NCBI GenBank assembly: GCA_008477525.1
Contig: SPDT01000001.1
Location: forward strand, 2,108,001 to 2,172,000
Direction: 5' to 3'
DNA length: 64,000 bases
From: Hypomyces perniciosus
Lineage: Eukaryota; Ascomycota; Sordariomycetes; Hypocreales; Hypocreaceae
The position numbers and the translations under genes were made by a program. The notes beneath the pieces are model-generated. The model did no database searches, was not told the origin of the DNA, and worked only from the letters and a program-made list of their open reading frames with translations. Positions 25,101-35,795 of the stretch are shown here, in pieces; position 1 is the stretch's first letter, and each line of letters begins with the position of its first letter.

Positions 25101-27204
25101 GGTGCTGGAACATCTGGCACTCTCGAACGGCCCGTTGCCTACGAGTGAACAGCGACACACTCCGCCCCCCCCCCTTCAGTCCGTCAATTCTCGCATCCCC
25201 CATCTCACGCCCACGCCAAAGCCAAAGCCAAAGCCAAAGCCAAAGCAAAGCCAACGCCAACACCCACGCCATGCGTCCCCCAGTCCCAGTCCATCAACTA
25301 ACTAGCCCTAGCCCAGCCCACCAGCCAAGCAACAGCCCGCCCCCTGCTTCTGCGTGCTGTCCGCCTTTCTGCTTGATTGCGTCTGCTTATCCTCCTGGTG
25401 TGGTTCCCAAGCCATTGGGGGCAATGCAAGAGCGTGTCCTCCTCTCCCGCTAACGACCACCATCTTGGCTTTGTCCAGGGTCTGGTCACCCGGCCTCCCT
25501 CGGCCAGTGCACAGGAACCGCGCCAGACAATGTTTTGGACCCTCTTGCTCCGTAAAAAGGTGTGATGCTTAGCCTTGCCTTGGGGTCTGGCCTGTGTGTC
25601 CCTCGCTGTTGATTGACTGACTGATAGTACATAACAGGATGGCAAACCTGCTCACTTAGAGTGGCTGTCCGATGAAGATTTTTGGCACGGGATCGTTCTT
25701 TGCACCCCGTACGTACATGCACAACACGTTTGCGAACAAGGACGGCCTCTACTCAGTGCTTTGATGACTCACTGCCTCAACATTCTGCTCTCTTTCCATC
25801 ACTTCATCACTCTCTCTCTGTTACAAACGTCCTGACTAACCACGCTATTCATTCACCCAACACTAACACCATTCGTCTCTGAGTGACGCTGACTCGCTGT
25901 TTTGTCGTTACCTTCTTCTACTCATCACATCTCCTATCTGCGTGGCCCTTTCTTTCTTACCACCGCTAGATGCACAAAAACGCTCGTTTCTTCATCACCT
26001 CTCCACTCTCTTGAGCTCATCTGTCTGCCTCTGCCATTCCAATCAATATTGCAAGATAGGTACTCCATAATACCTCCTAGTACTACTGCCAAACTCACCC
26101 CCAGCACGCCTCCACGCGAGACAAGACACACCACACACCCCTTCTCCCCACTTGGCCTCCACAGTTCGTTCGCCCCAATCATAGCCGCCTTGAGTGTCTT
26201 ATTACGCCTGTAAAATCTCACACATCGCAGCCGCCTCTTCCTCTCTCGAGACAAGCCGGCGGAGAATTGTCAGATGGGATTGACCAGGCAGGGGAGTATA
26301 TCCCGTTGTGTCTTTGATTAAGCAGCCACAAAGCACATCAGACAAGAACCTGGTCCAAGACCCCCCCTCCTCTTCACAACTAGGTTTCCCCCCGGATAAT
26401 CCTGCCTCTAACACCAAATTACCATACCCTTGCCTGCCTTGTATCTCAACCCGGGCCCCGTAACTGGGCCCCAAGAGTCGCACAAAAGCCGGCTGTGAGC
26501 CACCGATCAGCTTTCTGGCGCGTCGATCCCCGTTGTGTGTTCTTCCTTACTCGGTTGCGGTCTTGGTCAGGTTCAGCAAATTCAGCTTCGCCAGATCTCG
26601 TCACCCAGGTCGTGGAACTCTGCAGGTGGCCGAACCATCTCGATAATCACCGACACGGTCGCATGTCGTATCACGACGGTTTTCAAGATCGCTGATGCAA
26701 GTATCACACCGTTTCCAGCACCTTCTGTCTCACACCAGTTCTACTCGACCTGGGGCATTGGTTATATCTCGACTCGAACTCGCCGGTTGGCTCTTTTAAT
26801 TTCCCCAGTGGCTCGGCTGTCTGCCTCGATATCTCTGGCACCACGTCTGTACTTTTGGCTCTGCGAATTCGTTTCTGCAATGATATAGACAATCTTCATC
26901 ATTGGCGTTGGTCCAGGTTTTAATCAGCAATCAATAAGGAGCCCAAAGGCTTCCTTGACGTTGCAGAGTCTGATCAGAGCTGTCTTGGCCTTGAGAAGCG
27001 TCTCCTTACCTGGCGAACCTCTTGCCTGGCCATCGAATTTTCTCCCTCCCGTAGCGCATGAAGTGGGTTGGCTTGGACGACGTCAAGACGTTCACGAAAT
27101 CGATTTCCCATCCATCTGAGCAATTTGGGACGGGAAGTGCGACCGCTGACAGGTACGTGGATCGCGGTCAGCTCGTATTCTTCGCCTGAAGAAACAAGTC
27201 ATCC
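25101..27204. other. Pyrimidine-rich region upstream of the Zn2Cys6 factor (probable promoter and long 5' leader)
   Basis: The plus strand is strongly C/T-rich over roughly 25140-26600, as is common around fungal transcription starts and leaders. No convincing coding region lies in it, although several short ATG-initiated frames occur and could act as upstream ORFs. It contains the (GCCAAA)5 repeat at 25215-25244. The reading of a long leader for the downstream transcription factor is inference. Confidence 0.4.
25215..25244. repeat. (GCCAAA)5 hexanucleotide microsatellite
   Basis: Five perfect GCCAAA units, followed by diverged GCAAAG and GCCAAC copies, within a cytosine-rich non-coding stretch. 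Confidence 0.9.
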
Positions 27205-29357
27205 ATGACCCTTCTCAGCGAACCCGTCAACGGAACGCCGCTCTTCCCACTCGGCCACCGTCGCAGCATCTCCAGCACACCCCGCTGTGTATTCGACTTG
27301 GCTTGGGGCAATAAAGAGGTAGATTCGGAGGCAACTGCTCGGTCCAGGGCCTATCCTTCTCCTCCCATGTCGGGGTCTCCTCCTTTGCCGCTGAGAGCAA
27401 CTCAAGAGGCCGGTAGTCGTGGTGAAGCGCCGAGCCTGTATGCCACTTCCAGGTCTCAAGATGGCTTCTTCGGAAGTCAAGTGCAACTTCCCCCTACCAA
27501 TCTTCGAGATCAACCACAAACGGCACCTCCAATGTCAAGATCATATCCACAGGAGCCGCCAGCTGGAGCGACATATTCTTATCCTAGAGCCGACGAGCCT
27601 AGCCGGCTAAACCCCTATTCTCTCCAAAACCCCCATAGAATAGCCCAAGGGATCTCGCACCAACATCAAACATATCTTTCAGCAGCTGGTCCTAGCTCAG
27701 CAGAGACATATCCGATCCTCAGCCGACCACCAGTCATCGAAAACCCACCCTATACTTCCCCGAAATCACAGAGAAAGACCAAGGGCCATGTTGCGTCTGC
27801 CTGTGTGCCTTGCAAAAGGGCACATCTTCGGTAAGCATCCCAAGTCGACTTTTGCCGAATAGAGCTCGGTTTTACTCGTTTAGTTGCTGACAATTCTCAG
27901 GTGCGATGGTATGTAACGATTGATTTTCCTTTCGTAGATATTGTCTCTATCCTTGATTGCAAGGCTGCCTGTTCATCATTCCTGCATAAAGATCCTCGAC
28001 GAGTGTGGGATTATGCTCGCCAAGAGACTGGATGATTTTAGTCGGCGAAACAGGATATGCGCATACGCCATGCACCAAAGGATGCGATGGGGATGATTCA
28101 TCTATTTGGGGTTTTGGCATCTTGAATGGACCAGAAATACTTGAATTGAAAAAAAAAGCTGACAACTCTATAGCGCAACGCCCCTGTTCGAGATGTCTCG
28201 GTAACGGTAAGGAGGATGCTTGCATTGATGTTCAACACAAGAAGCGGGGTCGACCGAGATTAAGAGACGAAAGAGACGCTCGATTCGATCCAACGAGATT
28301 TCCTCACCCCCAGGACGTTGCGTTGAGAAGACCCCTGAGCATTTATCCCTCCGGATCCCCGGGGCCTGTACCATACGACGATCCACTTCGACGAAGTCAG
28401 TCTTTTAGATCACTGGAATCTCAGCCAGGCGAAGCGATACGCTCATTCCAGGAGAGACCTGATTCTAGCATGTACAACTCTCCCTTTCCAACCACTTCTC
28501 GCCCTCCCGAACCTATGGCGTATCTTAGCATGGAGTTCGAAATTGTCAAAGCATCGTCGATGTTTATGGATGTGATTCGTGCGTCCAACCTTGCTGGTCG
28601 GAAGTTCAGCGATGTCATCACACCTCCGCAAGCGAGCCTGGTTTATGCGCTTCAGAGTCAACTATTCAATGAGCAGCGATCGAAAGAACCGAACTATTTA
28701 CCTCCGATTCTAGGAAGGGTGGATCAGGTCATTCAAGAGCTTGGGTTTACAGGCGAAGATGCTGCTCGTTTCCACCTGGATCGACAAGAGTACTTGGGCT
28801 TTGTAGGATCTGATGGTTATACGAGGACTTTGCCACTGCGTTTCGGGCTTGCTAAACAGGGATCATTCTATTTCGTGGTCATTATGTTGAATCTACAACA
28901 ACAGCATCCACAGCACCCACAACACCCACCCCCCTCGCAGCATGGGCGAGATACTATCGCCTATCACCAACAGCCAGCGACGCCACAATCTATGTTCATG
29001 GATCATGCGCCAGCTTCTACCACATTCGACCCTCGACGACATCAACTCAGTGATGGATCCGTTCGGCCACCCCTAGGGCATCCTACGAGCAGCCCTGGTA
29101 TGAACTCAGGGACTCCATCCTACGCACTACCAAATCGACTAGAGTATCCAGGGCCGCCAACGTATCAGGCACCTCGGAGCGAGCCCCTTCCGACCAGTCG
29201 ACCTCCAACACAACACTCTTACCAACTTCCACCGATCCGAGCACAATCAGATCAGAGGCCCCCATCGAGGGAGCCTGGGTGGCCACGGGATGAACGGTCG
29301 GGGCGTGTTGACATTGGAGGTTTAATTGAGAAACCCGACACTTCCAGAAGACAATAG
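27205..29357 (+). CDS. Zn2Cys6 transcription factor with PAS-like domain
   Basis: Predicted nuclear DNA-binding regulator. Three exons (27205-27830, 27901-27908, 28174-29357) give 605 residues. A long Pro/Ser-rich N-terminal tail precedes the zinc cluster near residues 203-230. The cluster reads CVPCKRAHLRC, then DAQRPCSRC, then an eight-residue spacer and the sixth Cys: spacing C-x2-C-x6-C-x5-C-x2-C-x8-C, canonical Zn2Cys6. A basic KKRGRPRLRD follows, an AT-hook-like or nuclear-localisation segment. A PAS-like domain covers MEFEIVKASSMFMDVI to SFYFVVIMLNL in the middle. The C-terminus is Gln/Pro/His-rich and ends RVDIGGLIEKP. The zinc cluster is split by an 8-nt microexon and a 265-nt intron, long for this locus. 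The layout resembles Ert1/AcuK-type factors, but the cluster sequence differs, so target genes are unknown. The reading frame stays open for 81 codons after the TAG. Confidence 0.85.
27901..27908 (+). other. 8-nt microexon inside the zinc cluster
   Basis: Between ...TTCTCAG and GTATGTAACG only GTGCGATG is retained. It completes Arg, encodes Cys-Asp, which includes the third zinc ligand, and begins the next Ala codon. Only this 8-nt inclusion joins the C-x2-C half to the C-x5-C-x2-C half in frame with correct spacing. Confidence 0.75.
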
Positions 29358-30520
29358 TTCTTCGAACGATACGAATCGATTTTAGATACAGTCAGAGAAT
29401 CTGGCTATTCTATGACCATGCTAGAAGCACTGGCGTCAAAGCCGTCTCGACGCGTTCATCTAATATGTATGATTTTGTTTTGCGCAACATTTCAACAGTT
29501 TTTTCTTGTTTGGTTGCTAGCGCGGGCGCTTTGGCGAATATACCTTCTCATGCAGTGCATCGGCATTGCAACGAAAGCAACAATTGAATGGTACTGGTAG
29601 CATTGGGTTTGATTTTCGGTTTATCTCCGAGAGGGGCTGGAGTTTTGCATATTACTGGCAAAATAGAGGGTCATAAAGCCTGTCACTGGGTGTTCCTTTT
29701 CTACTATTTCCTTTTTCTTTGTTATATACCTGGGTAAACGGGAGGATGTATGATAACGCAGATGGTGTATAGCGGGTGATGTGGTGATACCTTGGGGTAT
29801 TTTTGTGCAAGGCGTTTGTGCGCGCAACGAATCATCGAGTTGACTTACTATTATATACCAGCAATCACGATTGAAGGGGAGTGAGTAGTGGAGATGCACA
29901 TTGAAGGAGTGCGATATAAGAGCACGTTCGAATATATATACTTGAATCCCGAAGGAATATTTGTCTCTGCTTCACGACGTTTTCCCCAGATCGGTACCCC
30001 CATGACGTATCCCGACATAATAGATTTGAATTATATGGGGCATTCCCCAGGCCAAGCGGAAATTTGGCGTCATCGAATAATACACAGATAATGTTTGGTG
30101 TGAATCCGATGATGGATTTTGCATTGAAAGCTATGACTTCATGCATGACAAAGATACCCAATAGCTTGGGGAGGTTGCCGACGAATGAATAAGCACTAGT
30201 ATACGAATAGGTCACGTGCGAAATCACGTGTGGACGTGGAAACTTCGCGTGATGGTTCGACCTCATCGACCCCACGTGGCGATTCGGCTCCTTGGAGTCT
30301 GAGCTCACCACTCCATTTCACTCCACTTATTTCTCTTCAAATCCGTGTTCTTTTTGTGTGTGTATTTAGTGTCACTTGTGTTTTCCATGGGCTTGCAATG
30401 ATTGCGTGAAAGAATGCTGGTCCTGTGAGGTCTGCTTCAACGATCTTTTCTGTTGGGCTCCCTGACACCCACAATCCGCATTGACAGCCCCTGACTCCTG
30501 AGGAAGGGGGCCAAGCAGCC
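29358..30520. other. Intergenic region between the Zn2Cys6 factor and MLH1
   Basis: The first 245 bp continue the upstream reading frame past its TAG (see findings). The rest is AT-rich with no recognised gene. The right third holds three CACGTG boxes and is the probable MLH1 promoter and leader. Confidence 0.5.
30213..30278. promoter_or_regulatory. Cluster of three CACGTG E-boxes upstream of MLH1
   Basis: Palindromic CACGTG occurs at 30213-30218, 30225-30230 and 30273-30278, three copies in 66 bp and about 240-310 bp before the MLH1 start codon. CACGTG is the core site of bHLH regulators (Cbf1, Pho4 or SREBP types). Which factor acts here is unknown. Confidence 0.5.
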
Positions 30521-32835
30521 ATGGAAGATATGGAAGTTGACAACTCAAGTGGAAAGAAGAGAAAGGCAGAAGATAGCCCGGAAGCACCCCGGCCGACGCG
30601 CAGAATTAGGGTATGTTATTTACCTTCGTAGGTGCTTACCAAGGTTCGCAAGTGCTGACCCATCAATTCTAGGCACTTGATCCAGACGTGGTCAATAAGA
30701 TCGCAGCAGGGGAGATTATAGTTGCGCCTGTCCATGCACTGAAGGAGTTGATTGAGAACGCCGTCGATGCGGGCTCGACGTCCTTGGAAATTCTGGTCAA
30801 GGATGGAGGTCTGAAGCTTCTTCAAATCACCGACAATGGCTGTGGTATTCAGGTATGATAACTACCTACACTTACCCAGCTTTGCTGCAAGTGGCTAATA
30901 GCTCCAAAGAAAGATGACTTGGAAATTCTGTGCGAGCGCCATACTACGTCCAAAATTTCGGCATTTGAGGACCTTGCCTCGATTTCTACGTATGGGTTCC
31001 GAGGGGAGGCTCTGGCGAGTATCAGCCACATTGCCCACTTGACAGTGACGACCAAAACCAAAGACTCGCCTCTTGCGTGGCGTGCGCATTACCTGGATGG
31101 AAGGCTTGCACCTCCCAAGCCGGGTCAGTCTGCAGAGCCCAAGGGTGTCGCTGGACGTCCTGGGACGCAAATCACGGTAGAGGACTTATTCTTTAATGTG
31201 CCGACTCGGCGGAGGGCGTTTCGCTCATACGCGGATGAATTCAACAAGATTATTGACATGGTGGGCCGGTACGCCATCCATTGCAAAAGGGTTGGATTCA
31301 CGTGCAAGAAGGCGGGCGAATCATCCAATACCCTATCTATACAAGCACAGGCCACTGTCATTGACCGCATACGACAAATACATGGCAGCAATGTTGCCAA
31401 TGAGCTGATTGGACTGTCTGTTTCAGAAGACCGTTGGGGTTTCAAAGCCGATGGACTGGTCACCAACGCAAACTACCACATCAAGAAGACCACCTTACTC
31501 CTATTCATCAACCACCGGTGCGTTGAATCATCAGGAATAAAGAAGGCCATTGAGCAAACTTATTCCGCCTTCTTGCCTAAAGGCGGGCATCCGTTCATAT
31601 ACATCAGCCTTGAGATTGATCCGGCAAGGGTAGATGTCAATGTCCATCCGACTAAACGGGAAGTTCACTTCCTGAACGAAGATGAGATTATTCAAGCCAT
31701 ATGCCAGAAAATTGAGACGGAACTTGCTGCTGTGGATACGAGCCGAACATTCATGACGCAGACGCTTCTGCCAGGGGCCAAACCTGTGGACCTTTCCGAG
31801 CCGGATGGCCGTGATACGCCGGTTAAAGCTACACCCATTGGTAAGAGAATACGGAGAAACTCGAATGATTTGGTTAGGACGGATAAGTCGCAGAACAAGA
31901 TTACAGCCATGTTCTCTCCAGCAGGTCTTGTGGAGAAATCAACGGGCAACTCACGTGAGGAGGAACCTTTTGCTGTTCCTGAGCCAGTTGAATACGAAAC
32001 AGGAGACCGCGAGCACACCCAATGTCGATTGCGAAGTGTTAAACAACTGCGCGAGGAGGTCCGCGATGGTATGCATGAAGAATTAACAGAAATTTTTACC
32101 TCACATACTTTTGTCGGAATAGTTGATGAGCGACGGCGACTGGCGGCAATTCAGGGCGGTGTCAAGTTGTACTTGATCGATTACGGGCACACGTGTTTCG
32201 AATTCTTCTATCAACTGGGCCTCACTGATTTCGGGAACTTTGGTGCGATTCACTTTAGTCCACCCCTGGATCTTAGAGAGCTCCTGAAGATGGCGGCGGA
32301 AGCGGAGAAGACTGCAATTGGTGCCTCTGATGAGGAGTTAGATGTGAGCATCATTATTGCCAAAGTTGCGGATCAGCTTACCGAGCGGCGAGAAATGCTC
32401 CATGAGTATTTCTCGCTTGAAATCTCGCCAGCTGGAGAACTTGTTTCTATCCCTCTGCTGATTAAAGGCTATACACCTTCTATTGGCAAGCTCCCTCGGT
32501 TCCTCCTGCGTTTGGGGCCTCATGTAGACTGGTCAGACGAGAAGGCGTGTTTTGAGACGTTTCTGAGAGAATTGGCGACGTTTTATGTACCCGAACAACT
32601 GCCCACCTCCCCTGCGCCCAGGGGTGAGGAGGATGAGATAGAAGAAGATGGACAGGAAGAGGAGGAGGTTCCTCAGGAGATAAGAACACGGAGACAGCAT
32701 GTCAGATGGGCAGTTGAGCATATTATCTTCCCGGCGTTCAAGGCGAGATTGGTGGCGACGAAGAAGCTTATGGATGGGGGGGTATTGGAAGTTGCTAGTT
32801 TGAAGGGTCTTTATCGGGTGTTTGAGCGATGTTGA
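30521..32835 (+). CDS. mlh1: DNA mismatch repair protein MLH1 (MutL homologue)
   Basis: GHKL ATPase that pairs with PMS1 or MLH3-type partners and acts after MutS-homologue mismatch recognition; also used in meiotic crossing-over. Three exons (30521-30610, 30673-30852, 30910-32835) give 731 residues, within the family range. The N-terminal GHKL motifs are clear: KELIEN with the catalytic Glu55 and Asn59, DNGCG near residues 84-88, then [10 protein letters not shown] and [13 protein letters not shown]. The transducer domain includes [11 protein letters not shown] and [14 protein letters not shown] variable linker follows, and the C-terminal dimerisation domain ends in FERC, the C-terminus conserved in eukaryotic MLH1, where Cys731 contributes to the partner's nuclease metal site. 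A charged 30-residue N-terminal extension precedes the ATPase core. A triple E-box lies upstream. It converges on SYO1. Confidence 0.97.
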
Positions 32836-33121
32836 TGGGAGTATATTTGCATGGTATGAATTGCAAGGCTGGCGGCTATGTATGGGATGAATGTCGTTAC
32901 TTATGGGTTAATGATCGCTATAGCGTTGATAGGACAGGCCTCTTGGTTTCACCCCCCCTATGACTTTTTGTGTGAATGGCTCTTCAGGAGATTTGTGTGT
33001 TCACTTTCATAAGTTTGAATCAAGTTACAACGGACGGTCCTTAATGAATTATTCAATCATGTCCTCATTTCTTTCTTTTCTATTCATTAACATTTTTTAC
33101 ATGCTTTAAATTTTCTTGACC
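32836..33121. other. Convergent 3' intergenic region, MLH1 / SYO1
   Basis: 286 bp containing both 3' untranslated regions. It is T-rich towards the right end. No gene is seen. Confidence 0.6.
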
Positions 33122-35211
33122 TCAGCGTTCCCTCACTGCCAGTTCTACAGGCTTGTGCTTCCGCTTATATGCCAAAAACCGCGTCAAGTTCATCACTGCC
33201 TCATCCGCCCTATCCCTCAACTCCGGCTGCGATGCCTTGTTGACCCCCTTCGCCATAGCTCGCACCTTGGATACCGCACCGTCGAGGTGCTTGAGGAAGT
33301 CGCCCTTCCAAAAGGCCTCGGCGTCGTAGGGATACTCCTCGTTGCCGTACACGTCGAAGACTTGGTTCAGAGCCTCGACTGCATCGGCGGCGGGTGTGTC
33401 GGGCAGGCCGGCTACAAGCGTGACGAGGAACGTGCCAATCTCGCGGTTTAGGTCCGTGGGGCAGGGGTGGAGGGCTAACTGGCCCAGGACGCCAACGCAT
33501 TTGACACCCAGAGCTTGGAAGGGATCTTCTGGATCGAGACGCGCGGGGGCGCCTTTGGTGGCTTGGTACAGGGAGATGAACTTGCGATGCTCGCCGGGCT
33601 GGAGGGGCGTCTCGCCGCCACGGAGAGAACGAGCAATGGCCCAGGCTAGACTGGTGACTTGGGTGGCGAGATCGACGTCGGCGGTGTCAGACGCGAGGAC
33701 AGGAGAGATGACTTGCTGCCAGAGGGTGCGGCCGGCAGGGCTCCAGGCAGCCTGGACACCGGCGTTGGTCTCTTCGGAGAAGTCGACGAGGGAGACTGAC
33801 CAGGCGATGTTGTTAAGAGCGGAGAAGGCGTGGGCCTGGATCTTGATGGAGAGATCGTCGACAGGCGGGAGGCTGGCGATGCGGGTGAGTTCGGGGAGGG
33901 CGGTTTGGAGGATGGATTGGAGAGTAGGGAGGTCGTCGATATTCTCGGCGTGGTGGTCGCCGCTGGTAACCATGTCCATGTCGGCTTCCATCTCGTCCTC
34001 GTCCATCTCGTCGTCTTCGTCTTCGTCATCACCTTCACCCTCACCCGCGACGTCTTCTTCGTCTGATTGGCCTTCCATATCCTCATCGCCGTCTTCCGCA
34101 TCAGCGTCGTCATTTTCCTCCTTCTTTGGGGGCTGTACGGGACCTCCTATGGCAGCGCTGAGGCTCGTGCCAATAGATGCGAGGGTCTCGAGGGCTAGCT
34201 GCTGGTATTCATCTGGACTGGACCAGCCGTTGCCGTTAGCGACGGTCTGTCCAGGGATGAATGTGGCAATGGCCTTTGTCAGGGTCGGTATCAGGTCTGC
34301 GTCGTCTGCGACATTGACCAAAGATGAATCCTTTGATCCAAGGAGGGAGGCGTAAATGTTATGGAGGACGGCACAAGCAAGGATTCCATCTCCGCTGACT
34401 TCGCCGACCAGGGATGTCAATGCCTTATAGCAGGCGGTTTCATTCGTGGACGTCATCTTCTGCGCTAGCTCTATGTTGTCTTCACTTAGGATCATGAGAC
34501 AGGCCATGGCGTCGCATCGGATTGGAGATATCAAGTCCTCCTCCTCTTGGCTGGTGTGTGCAATGAGTGTGGAAAGCAGCTTGAAAATGATGGTGTTCCC
34601 TGCAACGGCCTCGAGCATGTCATCTCCTGACTCTGCCAGGGCAGTCAGGAGTGAGACCAGGGATGCGGCGATGCTGGCTGTGAAGCTTTTCTCTGCCTTG
34701 GGTAGTTTAGAAAATACAGATTCCTTGGCCAAGATCTTTTCTGAGACCTATGTTGTAAGGTAAGTTGATGTTTAGCCAATATTGACATGACATGATGTGA
34801 GATGATGAAACCCACCGATTTTGAGGCGTACTCAATCGCCGTCAGGATATCCAGTCTGAATAGATGAACACAGAAATCAGCTTCCTCCTCCTGGGCCAGA
34901 ACCTGCAAGATACCCCATCCAGCCGCACGGCTCTCAAGCGCAGCATCAGTCAGTGTCTGGGCCAGGACCGTGTGCACGATCTGCTCCCGCAGCAGCAGCT
35001 TGCGGCACTTGGTGTCCTGGATGATGCTGGAGATGACGGATGCAGCCGCTGAGCGAGACTTGGGATCGGCGCTCTGTAGGTTCTTGATGATGGGGAGGAT
35101 CTTGCTCTCTCGCAGAGCAACCAGTTCAGGATCGGACAAAGGCTTGATGGGTTTCGCCATGGGATCTCTGCGGTGACCCGGACCGCCTCTGTTCCGTCTT
35201 GACTTGCCCAT
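33122..35211 (-). CDS. syo1: Symportin SYO1-like ARM/HEAT-repeat protein (Rpl5/Rpl11 import)
   Basis: Symportin chaperones ribosomal proteins Rpl5 and Rpl11 and imports them together through Kap104, feeding 5S RNP assembly. Two exons (34816-35211, 33122-34747) give 673 residues, matching fungal SYO1. The N-terminus MGKSRRNRGGPGHRRDPMAK is basic with a PY-NLS-like look. ARM/HEAT helices follow, such as SRSAAASVISSIIQDTKCRKLLL. An acidic stretch of about 50 residues (about 342-391, almost only Asp/Glu) corresponds to the acidic loop used in Rpl11 binding. More HEAT helices follow to the end, with LTRFLAYKRKHKP near the terminus. The single intron is 68 nt. A plus-strand frame of 337 codons over this gene is a shadow of its acidic and repetitive codons. 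It shares a divergent promoter with the GT2-like gene. Confidence 0.9.
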
Positions 35212-35795
35212 ATTGGAGGTCCCGTCGAATTGCCTTGAGTTTTTCTTGGGTTGGTTTTTCTTGGGTTGTGTTGTGTTTTATGCCAGGAAACAGGTCGATG
35301 GTTGGTGTACTCTGAATTGTGGCATGAATTTTTCATGATATTAAATTTTCCAGGGTTTATCGGCTCCGTAGTGTTGCTCGTGCCCCACCATTAAAATGGA
35401 ACTGCTCCGGATGGACGGCGGGGCCCTCTTCAGGGCGCCGGACCGCCTCGTTTTAGGCGATTGGGCGGCTGAGGTCAGTGGGTTTTAGGGGGCCTAATGG
35501 GGCGGATCCAAATGCTCCATTCCCCGAACCTTAATATGGACATGATGTAGCTGCATCCTACTCGTGTCATCCATCGTCTGTCATCAGACGCCAGATTGCA
35601 ACTCACTTCTCCCCCTCTCTCTCCCTCTCTCTCCATTGCTCAGACAACATCTCTCCGGGCCGCATAGAGACATTGGCTTCGGTGAAACAGAGAGCTTGGG
35701 CGACAGAAGCCGCCATGTAACTTCGGCTTGCGCAGAGAGATTCCGTCTGGTCTCGTGTTCCGCGAAAGTGCCACCACATTCGCTACGAGGAGAGA
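35212..35795. other. Divergent promoter region, SYO1 / GT2-like gene
   Basis: 584 bp between divergent start codons. It contains a GC-rich segment (35400-35480) and a (CTCTCTCC)-type pyrimidine tract near 35611-35635, just before the plus-strand gene. No defined regulatory site can be supported. Confidence 0.5.

Noticed and set aside
15619..27204. Transposable element in the gene-free block
   Set aside because: No inverted terminal repeats, LTRs, target-site duplications or enzyme motifs could be found by eye.
29296..29357. An intron removing the TAG of the Zn2Cys6 factor
   Set aside because: GT dinucleotides before the stop give 38, 53 or 61-nt introns that break the downstream frame or are too short.
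33342..34355. 337-codon plus-strand open frame
   Set aside because: Lies antisense to the well-supported SYO1 exon; its poly-Ser content mirrors the acidic loop codons.
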